Shown here: one piece after another, positions 16,527 to 24,352 of the stretch
Numbering within the stretch: the stretch's first letter is position 1
How the letters are laid out: each line of letters starts with the position of its first letter
From: Nonomuraea turcica
GTDB taxonomy: Bacteria; Actinomycetota; Actinomycetes; Streptosporangiales; Streptosporangiaceae
Assembly (NCBI RefSeq): GCF_030718205.1
Contig: NZ_JAUZQF010000020.1
Location: 62,001-126,000 of the forward strand
Length of the DNA: 64,000 nucleotides
Reading direction: 5' to 3'
Program-made: the position numbers and the translations under genes
Notes under the pieces: model-generated
Told to the model about the DNA's origin: nothing
Database searches by the model: none
Seen by the model: only the letters and a program-made list of their open reading frames with translations

Positions 16527-17600
16527 TTACGTGCCGTCTCGCCGGTGAGCCGCTGGATGCGCCTCACCATACGGATCCACCGCGCGCAACGCCTTGCGGG
16601 CGATGTCCACGACGTCATGGCCGTTGTAGGACTTGGGCAGGGGCATCCCGATGCGCTCGAACAACTCCTGCACCTCCTCGATGGTCGGCTCATCGCTCAG
16701 CGGTGCCTTCTTGTACATCTCCAGGGGCACCCGCCGGGCCTGCTCGAAGCTGAGCCGCAACTCGGTGTCGCAGTTTTCGTAGTAGAACGTGCCCGCCAGC
16801 GCCGTCATCGCCATGTTCGGATCCTCGACCGTCATGATCAGGCGGGTGGTGGACAGGTCCCAGCGGAACGTCGTCATCGTCCGCGACAGGCCCACCGCGA
16901 TGTCGAGCAGGCCGTAGCGCTGCCGATGCCAGAAGGCGGCCAGGATCGTCGCGTACGACTCCTTCCTGACCCGGTCGGTCGTCCACGTCTCGCCGGTGCC
17001 GTCGGGCACGTCGGACAACGAGCGGCGGTAGTGGGCGTACGCTTCGCACACCTCGGCGTCGGCCGGGTCGATCACCTCGATTCTGACCGTGAGGTGGCGC
17101 TTGTCCCTGCGCGCCGCCGCCACGCAGGCGGGGAGCGTGACCGCGCGCAGGTAGGTGCCGGTGCCGCCCTTGAAGCTCCACCTGACGGTGTCCTTGCGGG
17201 CCTCGGCGTGCGACTGGGCGATCTCCTGCCGGCTGCCCAGCACCCGGACCAGCTGCAGCGCGTCCAGGGCGCGGCGGGTGCTGTGGGCCAGCGTCTCGAT
17301 CTGCTCCAGGCGGGCCAGCCGCACCGGCAGCTCGGCCAGGACGCCCGAGGTGATCGCCTTCTCGACGGGGGCCTGGCGGGCGCGGTCGCGCAGCAGCGCG
17401 GTGGCCACGAGCGCGAGCATGACCAGGGTCGCGGCGCTGACGAGATCGTCCTGGATCTTCTCGCCATCCTTGCCGAAGATCCGGTCGGGCATGATGCCGA
17501 GCACGCCGACCACGATGGCCAGGCCGAGCGCGATGGCGCCGTCGGCGTTGCGCGCCGCCCATGGGGCGACTCTTTTCACCGCCGCCATGAACCGTGTCAT
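16527..17600 (-). CDS. membrane protein with two N-terminal helices and an unknown cytoplasmic domain
   Basis: 357 residues. Two hydrophobic helices at about residues 22-37 and 53-70 are followed by a short coiled linker and a ~220-residue domain. That domain contains VRWSFKGGTGTYLRAVTLP and WHRQRYGLLDIAVGLSRTM. No family name or catalytic motif (for example HxK) could be assigned. It is the first gene of an operon with the cupin and the phosphatase, and is divergent from the methyltransferase. Effector-like membrane proteins in bacterial signalling islands have this layout, but a defence role is speculation. Confidence 0.65.
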   Translation of the reverse strand: MTRFMAAVKRVAPWAARNADGAIALGLAIVVGVLGIMPDRIFGKDGEKIQDDLVSAATLVMLALVATALLRDRARQAPVEKAITSGVLAELPVRLARLEQIETLAHSTRRALDALQLVRVLGSRQEIAQSHAEARKDTVRWSFKGGTGTYLRAVTLPACVAAARRDKRHLTVRIEVIDPADAEVCEAYAHYRRSLSDVPDGTGETWTTDRVRKESYATILAAFWHRQRYGLLDIAVGLSRTMTTFRWDLSTTRLIMTVEDPNMAMTALAGTFYYENCDTELRLSFEQARRVPLEMYKKAPLSDEPTIEEVQELFERIGMPLPKSYNGHDVVDIARKALRAVDPYGEAHPAAHRRDGT

Positions 17601-17734
17601 CGTTCGCCCCGCCGTTCGACGATCAGTCAGTTCCCGAGGTTATGGTAACGACCGCGCCACGCGACCACCAGAGAACGATCATCTGGCGAAAGGTACCGGG
17701 GAATATTGCTTCGAGTCCGATCAGGGCCGCTCGG

Positions 17735-17740
17735 TAGGAT
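17735..17740 (+). promoter_or_regulatory. -10 element for the methyltransferase gene
   Basis: TAGGAT fits TANNNT and ends eight bases before the ATG at 17749, compatible with a leaderless or near-leaderless mRNA. AGGA within it could instead serve as a ribosome binding site. Confidence 0.35.
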
Positions 17741-17748
17741 TCCTGGGC

Positions 17749-18534
17749 ATGATCGTGGATCCAGCCGTCCTCGGCTACTACGAACGCGGCGGTGAGCTGA
17801 CCAGGTTGCGGCACGGCCGCAACCGGCTGGAGTTCCTGCGCACGCGTGATGTGCTGCTGCGCACCCTTCCGCCGGCGCCCGCCCGGGTGCTCGACGTGGG
17901 CGGCGGCACGGGCGTGCACGCCGAATGGCTGGCGGCGGAGGGGTATGCGGTCGAGCTGATCGACCCCGTGCCGCTGCACGTGCGGGAGGCCTCGGCGCTG
18001 CCCGGCGTGACAGCGCGCCTCGGCGACGCCCGCGACCTGCCGGTCCCCGACGGCGAGGCGGACGCGGCGCTGCTGCTCGGCCCGCTCTACCACCTGCCCG
18101 AGCGGGCCGACCGGGTGCGCGCCCTGTCAGAGGCCCGCCGCGCCGTGCGCCCCGGCGGGCTGGTCGTGGCGGCCTTCATCAGCCGCTACGCCGCCCTCCA
18201 CGACAGCGTCTACCACGGGTATCTCACGCGCGATGAGCACCGGGTGGCCGAGTACCACGCGCTCGAGACAGGCGTGATCATCTCTCCCCGGGAGATGGGG
18301 TTCCGCGGTTACCTCCACGAACCCGACGAGATCCTGGGCGAGTTCGCCGACGCCGGCCTGCCCGAGCCGCGCCGCTACGGCCTGGAGGGCGCGTTCTGGC
18401 TCTATGGCGACGTCGATGACTGGCTGGACGACGACGAGCGGCGCGAGCTGCTGCTCGACGCCGCCCGCCGCCTGGAGTCCGAGCCGTCCCTGCTGGGCGT
18501 CAGCGGCCACCTCCTGGCCGTCAGGATCGTCTAA
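17749..18534 (+). CDS. class I SAM-dependent methyltransferase
   Basis: 261 residues. Motif I VLDVGGGTGVHAEWLA binds SAM; ELIDPVP is the motif II acidic strand and LLGPLYHLPERADR is motif IV-like. The RRAVRPGGLVVAAF segment is the usual post-IV strand. The substrate is unknown. The ATG at 17749 is used because it precedes the first fold elements; the longer open frame is antisense to the adjacent operon. The stop overlaps the convergent spo0M gene by four bases. Confidence 0.85.
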   Translation: MIVDPAVLGYYERGGELTRLRHGRNRLEFLRTRDVLLRTLPPAPARVLDVGGGTGVHAEWLAAEGYAVELIDPVPLHVREASALPGVTARLGDARDLPVPDGEADAALLLGPLYHLPERADRVRALSEARRAVRPGGLVVAAFISRYAALHDSVYHGYLTRDEHRVAEYHALETGVIISPREMGFRGYLHEPDEILGEFADAGLPEPRRYGLEGAFWLYGDVDDWLDDDERRELLLDAARRLESEPSLLGVSGHLLAVRIV

Positions 18535-19304
18535 AACCACCCGCGGTGGCGGGCCATCTGCTCAAGGCCTCGCTGCAGGGCGGCGTCCGCCGAGTTCGGC
18601 GGGTCGTCGTAGCGGACCGTGAACCGGTTGTAGGCGTCGTGGCTGGAGGTCAGGAAGCCGCCCCGCTTGTCGGCCTCCAGGATGACGTCCATCTGCCGCG
18701 GCCCGGCGATGAACGTCAGCTCCAGCTCGTTGAAGTAACGCCGCCACTGCCCGCCGGCGTAGTACTCGATCTCCTGGAAGAACGGCATCGTCGAGCCGTA
18801 CAACGTGCCGCGCTCCAGGTCGGCCTTCTTGAACTGGAAGCCCAGCCGGTCGAGCGCGCCGATCACGTGCTCCTGAGCCGGCAGCGGGCTGACGAACAGC
18901 GGGTCGAGGTCGCCCTTGTCGAGCGCGCCCGCCAGCGCCAGCTCCGTCTGGACGCCCAGCTTCATCCCGTGCAGCGGGTGCCCGGCGATCGCGCTGATCG
19001 GCGTCTCCCACGGCATCATGACCTCGAACTGCTGCTGGTGCTGCGCGCCCTTGGCGAGCTGGAACGTCCCCGCGACCTGCTGGCGCAGGAAGCTGTAGGT
19101 CGTCTTGTACTCGCTGTCGCCCGACTCGATCTCGACCACCGCGGTCAGGTCGATGTAGATGCCCTCGACCTTGTATTCGGAGTTGCCGCCGCGGAAGTGC
19201 ACGACGCCGCGCAGCGGCTCGCCGGGGCGCACGCCCGTGTTGGTCAACACCGTGTCAACCTCGACGCCCGCGCCGAACGCGGCCATCAACTTGCGGAACA
19301 CCAT
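18531..19304 (-). CDS. Spo0M-like sporulation-control protein
   Basis: 257 residues. It shows the arrestin-like Spo0M fold: a start at MVFRKLMAAFGAG, VDTVLTNTGVRPGEPLRGVVHFRGG in the first sheet, and WETPISAIAGHPLHG later. In Bacillus Spo0M affects sporulation and division; in actinomycetes the role is less clear. It is the last gene of an operon with two SPFH-domain membrane proteins, nine bases after the second. This association suggests that it acts at a membrane microdomain. Confidence 0.85.
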   Translation of the reverse strand: MVFRKLMAAFGAGVEVDTVLTNTGVRPGEPLRGVVHFRGGNSEYKVEGIYIDLTAVVEIESGDSEYKTTYSFLRQQVAGTFQLAKGAQHQQQFEVMMPWETPISAIAGHPLHGMKLGVQTELALAGALDKGDLDPLFVSPLPAQEHVIGALDRLGFQFKKADLERGTLYGSTMPFFQEIEYYAGGQWRRYFNELELTFIAGPRQMDVILEADKRGGFLTSSHDAYNRFTVRYDDPPNSADAALQRGLEQMARHRGWF

Positions 19305-19313
19305 GGGGTTCTC

Positions 19314-20555
19314 CTATGCGGAAGGTGTGTGGCCGTTCACTTGGCCGGTTCCTGTGCCCGAGATGCGGGGGAGCAACTGGGCCAGGAGGAGGGTGGAGAG
19401 CGCGGAGTCCGCCTGCCCCTGCTGGGTGCGTACGACCAGCGCCTGGGGTGCGTTCTCCGCCAGTTTGGCGCCCACGTCGAGGCGCTTACGGGCCAGCTCG
19501 TACTGCAGCACGGCCCGGTTGTCCCGGTACGACTCGGCCAGCCGGCGCAGCGCCTTGGCCTCGTTCTCGGCGGAGGTCAGGTCGGCCCTGCCCCGCGCCT
19601 CGATCTCCCACGTCACCCGCTGCGCCTCGGTCTCCTGCTCCTCCAGCATGCGCGCCACGTTCTTGCGCGCGTTGTTGTGGGCGGCCTTGACCTCGACGAC
19701 GCGGGCGTCACGGGTCTTCTTGGAGCGCTCGATCTCCATCAGCAGGGTGTCGATGCGCCGCTTGCGGGTCAGCTCCCACTCGCGCTCGTAGGCCGACAGC
19801 TCCTTGGCGACCTTCTCGCGGGTGGCCAGGTGCTGCTGGTACTGGTCGGGCAGCTGCACGTCGGGGATGTTCGCGCCGGTGATGCGCACGCCGTAGCGGC
19901 CGAGCTGACGGTTGAGCGCGTCCTGCATGTCGCCGACGTCGGAGCCGCGCAGGTCGTACGCGCGCTCGGTGTTGACCCTGCGGCTGCGCTGCCTGATCGC
20001 GTCCTGCACCGCGCTGGACAGCACCAGGTCGAAGTTGCCCGCGCCGATCGTGCGCACGAACGCGACCGGGTCCACGATCCTGAACTTCAGGAAGAACTCG
20101 ATCGACTTCAGCGGCACGTTCTCGGCCGTCGGGCAGGCCACGATCGGCGCCGAGTACGGGATCTCCGTCGAGGTGTCCACGACCGCGTCCACCCGGTCCC
20201 ACGGCAGCCACAGGTAGTGGCGGCCCGGCGGGAGCGTGCCGGTGATGGCGCCCCAGCGGCTGCGTACGCCGGTGGTGCCCTCCTCGATCTCGATGATCGC
20301 CTTGCGCCACATCGTGACCGCCGCCAGCAGCAGCAGGGCCAGCGCCACCAGCGCCGCGATGATCGTGAAGTCGGTCAGCGCCGCCATGCCGGCGAAGTAG
20401 ATCGCCAGGAACACCAGCGACATCCACGCGAAGCCGCGCCGGTCCTTGGGGATCACGACGGGCACGAGCTGCCCCTGCTCGCCGCCGCGCAGCAGCTGGC
20501 GGATCTCACCCCAGGAGGCCAGCGACTCCTTGATCTTCGAGAACTCGCGTGTCAT
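19314..20555 (-). CDS. SPFH/band-7 membrane protein (shorter paralogue)
   Basis: 413 residues. Two hydrophobic segments lie at about residues 44-60 and 64-80. The SPFH domain follows (GTTGVRSRWGAITGTLPPGRHYLWLPWDRV), then VNTERAYDL and a charged coiled-coil (about 230-370) with the Glu/Ala/Arg-rich pattern of flotillin-like proteins. Such proteins oligomerise on the membrane and organise lipid domains or proteases. It begins one base after the end of the upstream SPFH gene, so the two are almost certainly translated together and may form hetero-oligomers. Confidence 0.85.
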   Translation of the reverse strand: MTREFSKIKESLASWGEIRQLLRGGEQGQLVPVVIPKDRRGFAWMSLVFLAIYFAGMAALTDFTIIAALVALALLLLAAVTMWRKAIIEIEEGTTGVRSRWGAITGTLPPGRHYLWLPWDRVDAVVDTSTEIPYSAPIVACPTAENVPLKSIEFFLKFRIVDPVAFVRTIGAGNFDLVLSSAVQDAIRQRSRRVNTERAYDLRGSDVGDMQDALNRQLGRYGVRITGANIPDVQLPDQYQQHLATREKVAKELSAYEREWELTRKRRIDTLLMEIERSKKTRDARVVEVKAAHNNARKNVARMLEEQETEAQRVTWEIEARGRADLTSAENEAKALRRLAESYRDNRAVLQYELARKRLDVGAKLAENAPQALVVRTQQGQADSALSTLLLAQLLPRISGTGTGQVNGHTPSA

Positions 20556-20556
20556 A

Positions 20557-22161
20557 TCAGATCTCCTCCTTGCCGGGCAGCAGGCGTTCGACGGTGCGTG
20601 CCAGGTCCGCGTCCGGCTCCGGCGGATCCTGGGGCACGGTCACGTCGGCGGCGGCCTTCTTGAGCAGGGCGGCGATCTCGGCCTCGCGGCCTGCCACGCG
20701 GGAGGCGATCTCGTCGAGCCTGGAGCGGATGGCGGCCATGTCCTCGGCCGAGAACAACGCCGTGCCCTTGCCGCCCACGAGCTGCTGGGCCAGGGCCAGG
20801 AAGTCGATGTCGGTCTGCTCGCCGATCTGCACCACCTGGGGCAGCCTGGTGGCGACCGACTCGAGCTTGTTCAGCAGGTCCTGCTGGAAGCGGTAGTCGA
20901 GGATCTCGGGCGCCTCGGCGGCCGACAGCGCCCTGATGTCCAGCGCCTGCGCCTCAAGGAGCGCGGCGTTGGCGTTGGCCGTGGACTCCGCCTCGACCAG
21001 GCGCTGCCCGGCCTGCGCCTTGGCCTGGTGGCTGGCGCGTTCGAGCGCGGTGTCCATGCGGGCCTGGTAGCCGGCGATCTCCGCCTGGATGGCGCTCAGC
21101 GTCTCCTGCAGCCCGGCCAGCTCCTTGATCAGGTCGCCCTCGTTCTGCTCCTTGCGCAGCTGGAGCTCGTACTCGTAGGTGTAGGCCTCCTTGGCGACCC
21201 TGACCATCTCGGGGGCGGCCAGGTCCATGCGGTATTCCTGGCTGGACGGCTCGGCGTGGGTGATGTTCACGTCGGTGAGCCGTACGGCTGGCAGGAACTG
21301 CTGGTTGAGGCTCTCCAGCATGCCGAGCGTGCTCTCGCCCACCAGGTCGTAGATCTCCTCGGCCCGCTGGGCGTAGATGAGGGAGCGGGTGACCTCGCTG
21401 ATGGCGTTCTGCAGCTTGGACTGGAAGCCGCTGACCGAGCCGAGCACGAAGATGAACTCCGCCGGGTTCTCGATCCTGAACTGCAGGAACAGATCAACGC
21501 TCGCCTTGACGCCCTGCTGGGTCGGGGCCTCGCTGATCGGCGCGTTGAACGGGTACTCGCGAGTGGTGTTGACGATGTAGCTGACCCGCTTCCACGGGTT
21601 GAACAGCGTCACCCGGCCCGGGTCCGCGATGTGCACCAGCTTGCCGAACTGCGTGATCAGCGCCTTGCAGCCCTCGGGCACCATCACCACGCTGCGCCGC
21701 CACCACAGGAACACGGCGGCCAGGACCAGCACCACCCAGTAGTGCGGCCCGAAGATCAGATCGGTGTTCGGGATGACGTTGCCGAGCGCGCCGATGAGGC
21801 CGAGCACCACCAGGATGCCCAGCGGCACGATCACCTTCGCGGTGCTGCCCTTGGGGATCACCACGGGCGAGATGACGTGCATGCCGTTCTCGGCGAAGCT
21901 GCGGTTGACGATCTCCCCGGCCTCGGTCAGCGACGCCGTCCTGGCCTCGATGAGCGTGCCGACGGAGGCACCTCCGTCACGCGCGGCGGCGAAGTCGTGC
22001 GGGTTCAGCGCGAAGCCGCGGCCCTGGCCGGCCAGTTGCCCCGCCTGGTCGACGACCTGTCCCACGGCCTGGCCCATCGCCTGTCGCACATCACCTCCTT
22101 GGGCGACCGCTTGGGCTATGCCCTGACCTGCCTGGATCAGTGCCTCTCTGGGTCGTGACAT
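20557..22161 (-). CDS. SPFH/band-7 membrane protein (longer paralogue)
   Basis: 534 residues. ATG 22161 is chosen because AAGGAAGG sits just upstream; the open frame extends through it. A Gln/Gly/Ala-rich amphipathic N terminus (about 1-50) precedes two hydrophobic segments (about 113-128 and 137-151). The SPFH domain follows (RRSVVMVPEGCKALITQFGKL), then a long coiled coil (about 325-440) and a C-terminal helix pair. First gene of the SPFH-SPFH-spo0M operon, divergent from the ABC exporter genes. The two SPFH proteins are related but clearly not a recent duplication. Confidence 0.85.
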   Translation of the reverse strand: MSRPREALIQAGQGIAQAVAQGGDVRQAMGQAVGQVVDQAGQLAGQGRGFALNPHDFAAARDGGASVGTLIEARTASLTEAGEIVNRSFAENGMHVISPVVIPKGSTAKVIVPLGILVVLGLIGALGNVIPNTDLIFGPHYWVVLVLAAVFLWWRRSVVMVPEGCKALITQFGKLVHIADPGRVTLFNPWKRVSYIVNTTREYPFNAPISEAPTQQGVKASVDLFLQFRIENPAEFIFVLGSVSGFQSKLQNAISEVTRSLIYAQRAEEIYDLVGESTLGMLESLNQQFLPAVRLTDVNITHAEPSSQEYRMDLAAPEMVRVAKEAYTYEYELQLRKEQNEGDLIKELAGLQETLSAIQAEIAGYQARMDTALERASHQAKAQAGQRLVEAESTANANAALLEAQALDIRALSAAEAPEILDYRFQQDLLNKLESVATRLPQVVQIGEQTDIDFLALAQQLVGGKGTALFSAEDMAAIRSRLDEIASRVAGREAEIAALLKKAAADVTVPQDPPEPDADLARTVERLLPGKEEI

Positions 22162-22274
22162 GGAACCTTCCTTTTCCGCTACAGGCGAATCCGACCGTAT
22201 CGGGTGTGACTTGCTGTTCGCTTGCAATGTCCTGTCACAGGTCTATTGCGGATCGTAGTAGGTGTGCTATCTAT

Positions 22275-22290
22275 GTAGTAGACGTACTAC
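22275..22290. promoter_or_regulatory. inverted repeat upstream of the ABC transporter genes
   Basis: GTAGTA and TACTAC flank a four-base GACG centre, three bases before the Shine-Dalgarno GGAGG at 22293-22297. A further TAGTAG lies at about 22255-22260. The site is placed to block transcription or translation of the ABC operon. The XRE-type regulator at 24082-24315 or a regulator outside the window could bind it. Confidence 0.55.
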
Positions 22291-22301
22291 TTGGAGGTCT
22301 C

Positions 22302-23216
22302 ATGGAGGCGGTGAGAGCGCTTGAAGGAGGCCTCGATCGCGCGAACACAGGAGCCGCGATCGAGGTCCGGGGCCTGCGTATGACGTACGGCCAGAAGCAG
22401 GTATTACAGGGTGTCGGCTTCACGGTGGGCGCCGGCGAAGTGATCGCCCTGCTCGGGCCGAACGGCGCGGGCAAGACCACGACGATCGAGATCCTGGAGG
22501 GCTTCCGCGCGCCCTCGGCGGGCCACGTGCGGGTGCTCGGCATCGAGCCGGTCCGCGGCGACGAGCGCTGGCGGGCCAGGCTGGGCGTGGTGCTGCAGTC
22601 GTGGCGCGACCACGGCCGCTGGCGGGTGCACGAACTCCTGCGCCACCTGAGCCGCTACTACGAGCCCTACGCGAACGCGGGCCGGCCGCCGTTCGACACC
22701 GCAGAGCTGATCGAGGCCGTCGGACTCGCCGAGCACGCCCGCCAGCGCGTCAACCGGCTGTCCGGCGGCCAACGGCGCCGGCTCGACGTCGCCATCGGCA
22801 TCGTGGGACGGCCGGAGGTGCTCTTCCTCGACGAGCCGACCGCCGGCTTCGACCCGCGGGCCAGGCGCGACTTCCATGACCTCGTGCACCGCCTGTCCGA
22901 CCTCGACGACACCACCATCCTGCTCACCACGCACGACCTCGACGAGGCGGAAAAACTCGCCGACCGGATCCTCATCCTGGCCGGCGGCAAGATCGTCGCC
23001 GAGGGCAGCGCCGACCAGCTCTCCCGCGAGTTCTCCCGCGACGCCCAGGTGCGCTGGAGCCGCGGCGGCGAGCACTTCGTGCACGCCACGGAGGACGCCA
23101 CCGGCTTCGTGCGCGGGCTGTTCGAGCAGTACGGCACCGAGATCGGCGACCTGGAGGTGCGCCGGGCCACGCTCGAGGACACCTACATGACCATCGTGCA
23201 GAGGGAGGAAGCGTGA
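22302..23216 (+). CDS. ABC transporter ATP-binding protein (ABC-2 / drug-export type)
   Basis: 304 residues. Walker A GPNGAGKTTT, Q-loop VLQSW, signature LSGGQRRRLDVA, Walker B VLFLDEPTAGFDP and the H-loop TTHD are all intact. The order and the ~80-residue C-terminal extension fit DrrA/CcmA-like exporters. GGAGG lies four bases before the ATG. The stop overlaps the permease start by four bases (GTGA), so the two are co-translated. Substrate unknown; a drug, lipid or peptide is likely. Confidence 0.92.
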   Translation: MEAVRALEGGLDRANTGAAIEVRGLRMTYGQKQVLQGVGFTVGAGEVIALLGPNGAGKTTTIEILEGFRAPSAGHVRVLGIEPVRGDERWRARLGVVLQSWRDHGRWRVHELLRHLSRYYEPYANAGRPPFDTAELIEAVGLAEHARQRVNRLSGGQRRRLDVAIGIVGRPEVLFLDEPTAGFDPRARRDFHDLVHRLSDLDDTTILLTTHDLDEAEKLADRILILAGGKIVAEGSADQLSREFSRDAQVRWSRGGEHFVHATEDATGFVRGLFEQYGTEIGDLEVRRATLEDTYMTIVQREEA

Positions 23217-24067
23217 AACCCGCGCCGCACGCCGTCAGACTCGGCCTGGCCAGGGGCTGGATCGAATTCAAGAACAGCCTGACCAATCCGCCGGACCTCG
23301 CCTTCACGGTCCTCTCCACGGTGGCCTTCGTGGCCGTGCTCTGGTTCCAGCGTGACGCGACGGTGCCCGGCGGCACATTCACCCTGGCCGGGTTCACGCT
23401 GCCGAGCCTCCTCGGCATGCTGGCGGCCTTCAACGGCCTGATCGGCGCCATGAGCATGATCGCCGTCGAGCGCGAGGACGGCACCCTGCTGCGTGCCAAA
23501 GCACTTCCGCAGGGCATGCTCGGATACCTCATCGGCCGCATCACGGTGCTGACCCTCCAGGCGCTGGGCAGTATGGTCATCCTGCTGGTGGCCGGCCTGT
23601 TCCTGGTGCCCGAGCTCACTCGGGCGGGGCCCGGCGGACTGCTGCTCGTGCTCGTCATCACGCTGGCCGGGCTGCTGGCCACCCTGCCGCTGGGCGCGGT
23701 CATCGGCTCGCTCTTCAACAACCCGCAGGCGTCCACGGGGCTGTCGATGCTCGTCGTCGGCGGGCTCGTCTCCATCTCCGGCATCTTCTATCCCATCTCC
23801 GCGCTCGCCGGCTGGCTGCAGGCCGTCGCGCAGGCGTTCCCGCTGTACTGGCTGGGTCTCGGGATGCGTGCGGCGCTGCTGCCCGGCTCCATGGCCGCCG
23901 CCGAGATCGGCGGGTCCTGGCGGCCGGTCGAGATGGTCCTGGTGCTCGGCGCGTGGGTGGCGGCCGGCCTGCTCATCGCACCGCCGATCCTGCGCAGGAT
24001 GGCCCGGCGCGAGTCGGGCTCGCTGATGGAGGCGCGGCGCCACCGGGCACTCCAGCGGGCCGGCTGA
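23213..24067 (+). CDS. ABC-2 type transporter permease
   Basis: 284 residues from GTG. Six hydrophobic segments are visible, including the amphipathic start (ARGWIEFKNSLTNPPDL) and the SISGIFYPISALAGWLQ region typical of ABC-2 permeases. It pairs with the preceding ATPase as an exporter. The XRE regulator follows 14 bases downstream. Confidence 0.88.
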   Translation: MKPAPHAVRLGLARGWIEFKNSLTNPPDLAFTVLSTVAFVAVLWFQRDATVPGGTFTLAGFTLPSLLGMLAAFNGLIGAMSMIAVEREDGTLLRAKALPQGMLGYLIGRITVLTLQALGSMVILLVAGLFLVPELTRAGPGGLLLVLVITLAGLLATLPLGAVIGSLFNNPQASTGLSMLVVGGLVSISGIFYPISALAGWLQAVAQAFPLYWLGLGMRAALLPGSMAAAEIGGSWRPVEMVLVLGAWVAAGLLIAPPILRRMARRESGSLMEARRHRALQRAG

Positions 24068-24081
24068 GAAGATACGCGGTG

Positions 24082-24315
24082 ATGAGCGAGACCGTCTACA
24101 ACCGCATCGCGCTGCTGCGCGCGGAGCGCAACGTGACCCGCAGGCAGCTGTCCAATGCCCTGGGCGTGCACTACCAGACCATCGGCTACCTGGAACGGGG
24201 AGAGTACAGCCCGAGCCTTTACCTGGCGCTGAAGATCGCCGAATACTTCGAGGTGCCCGTCGAGGTCGTCTTCTCCACCACTCCGTTCCCGCGGATCGGG
24301 GAGCGGACGGCCTGA
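24082..24315 (+). CDS. XRE-family helix-turn-helix regulator (short)
   Basis: 77 residues that are nearly all HTH domain: RIALLRAERNVTRRQLSNAL, then VHYQTIGYLERGEYSPSLYLA as recognition helix and wing. It resembles the stand-alone YozG/Cro-like regulators that often accompany ABC-2 transporters. The position at the end of the ABC operon suggests that it controls it. GTG 24079, immediately before the ATG, is an alternative start. Confidence 0.85.
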   Translation: MSETVYNRIALLRAERNVTRRQLSNALGVHYQTIGYLERGEYSPSLYLALKIAEYFEVPVEVVFSTTPFPRIGERTA

Positions 24316-24340
24316 CGCGAATTCTGTCGGCCGCGCCGCC

Positions 24341-24346
24341 TACAGT
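24341..24346 (+). promoter_or_regulatory. -10 element for leaderless uvrB
   Basis: TACAGT ends six bases before the uvrB ATG at 24353. The spacing predicts a transcript starting at the start codon. No SOS box was recognised in the 37-base intergenic gap. Confidence 0.4.
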
Positions 24347-24352
24347 GACAAC

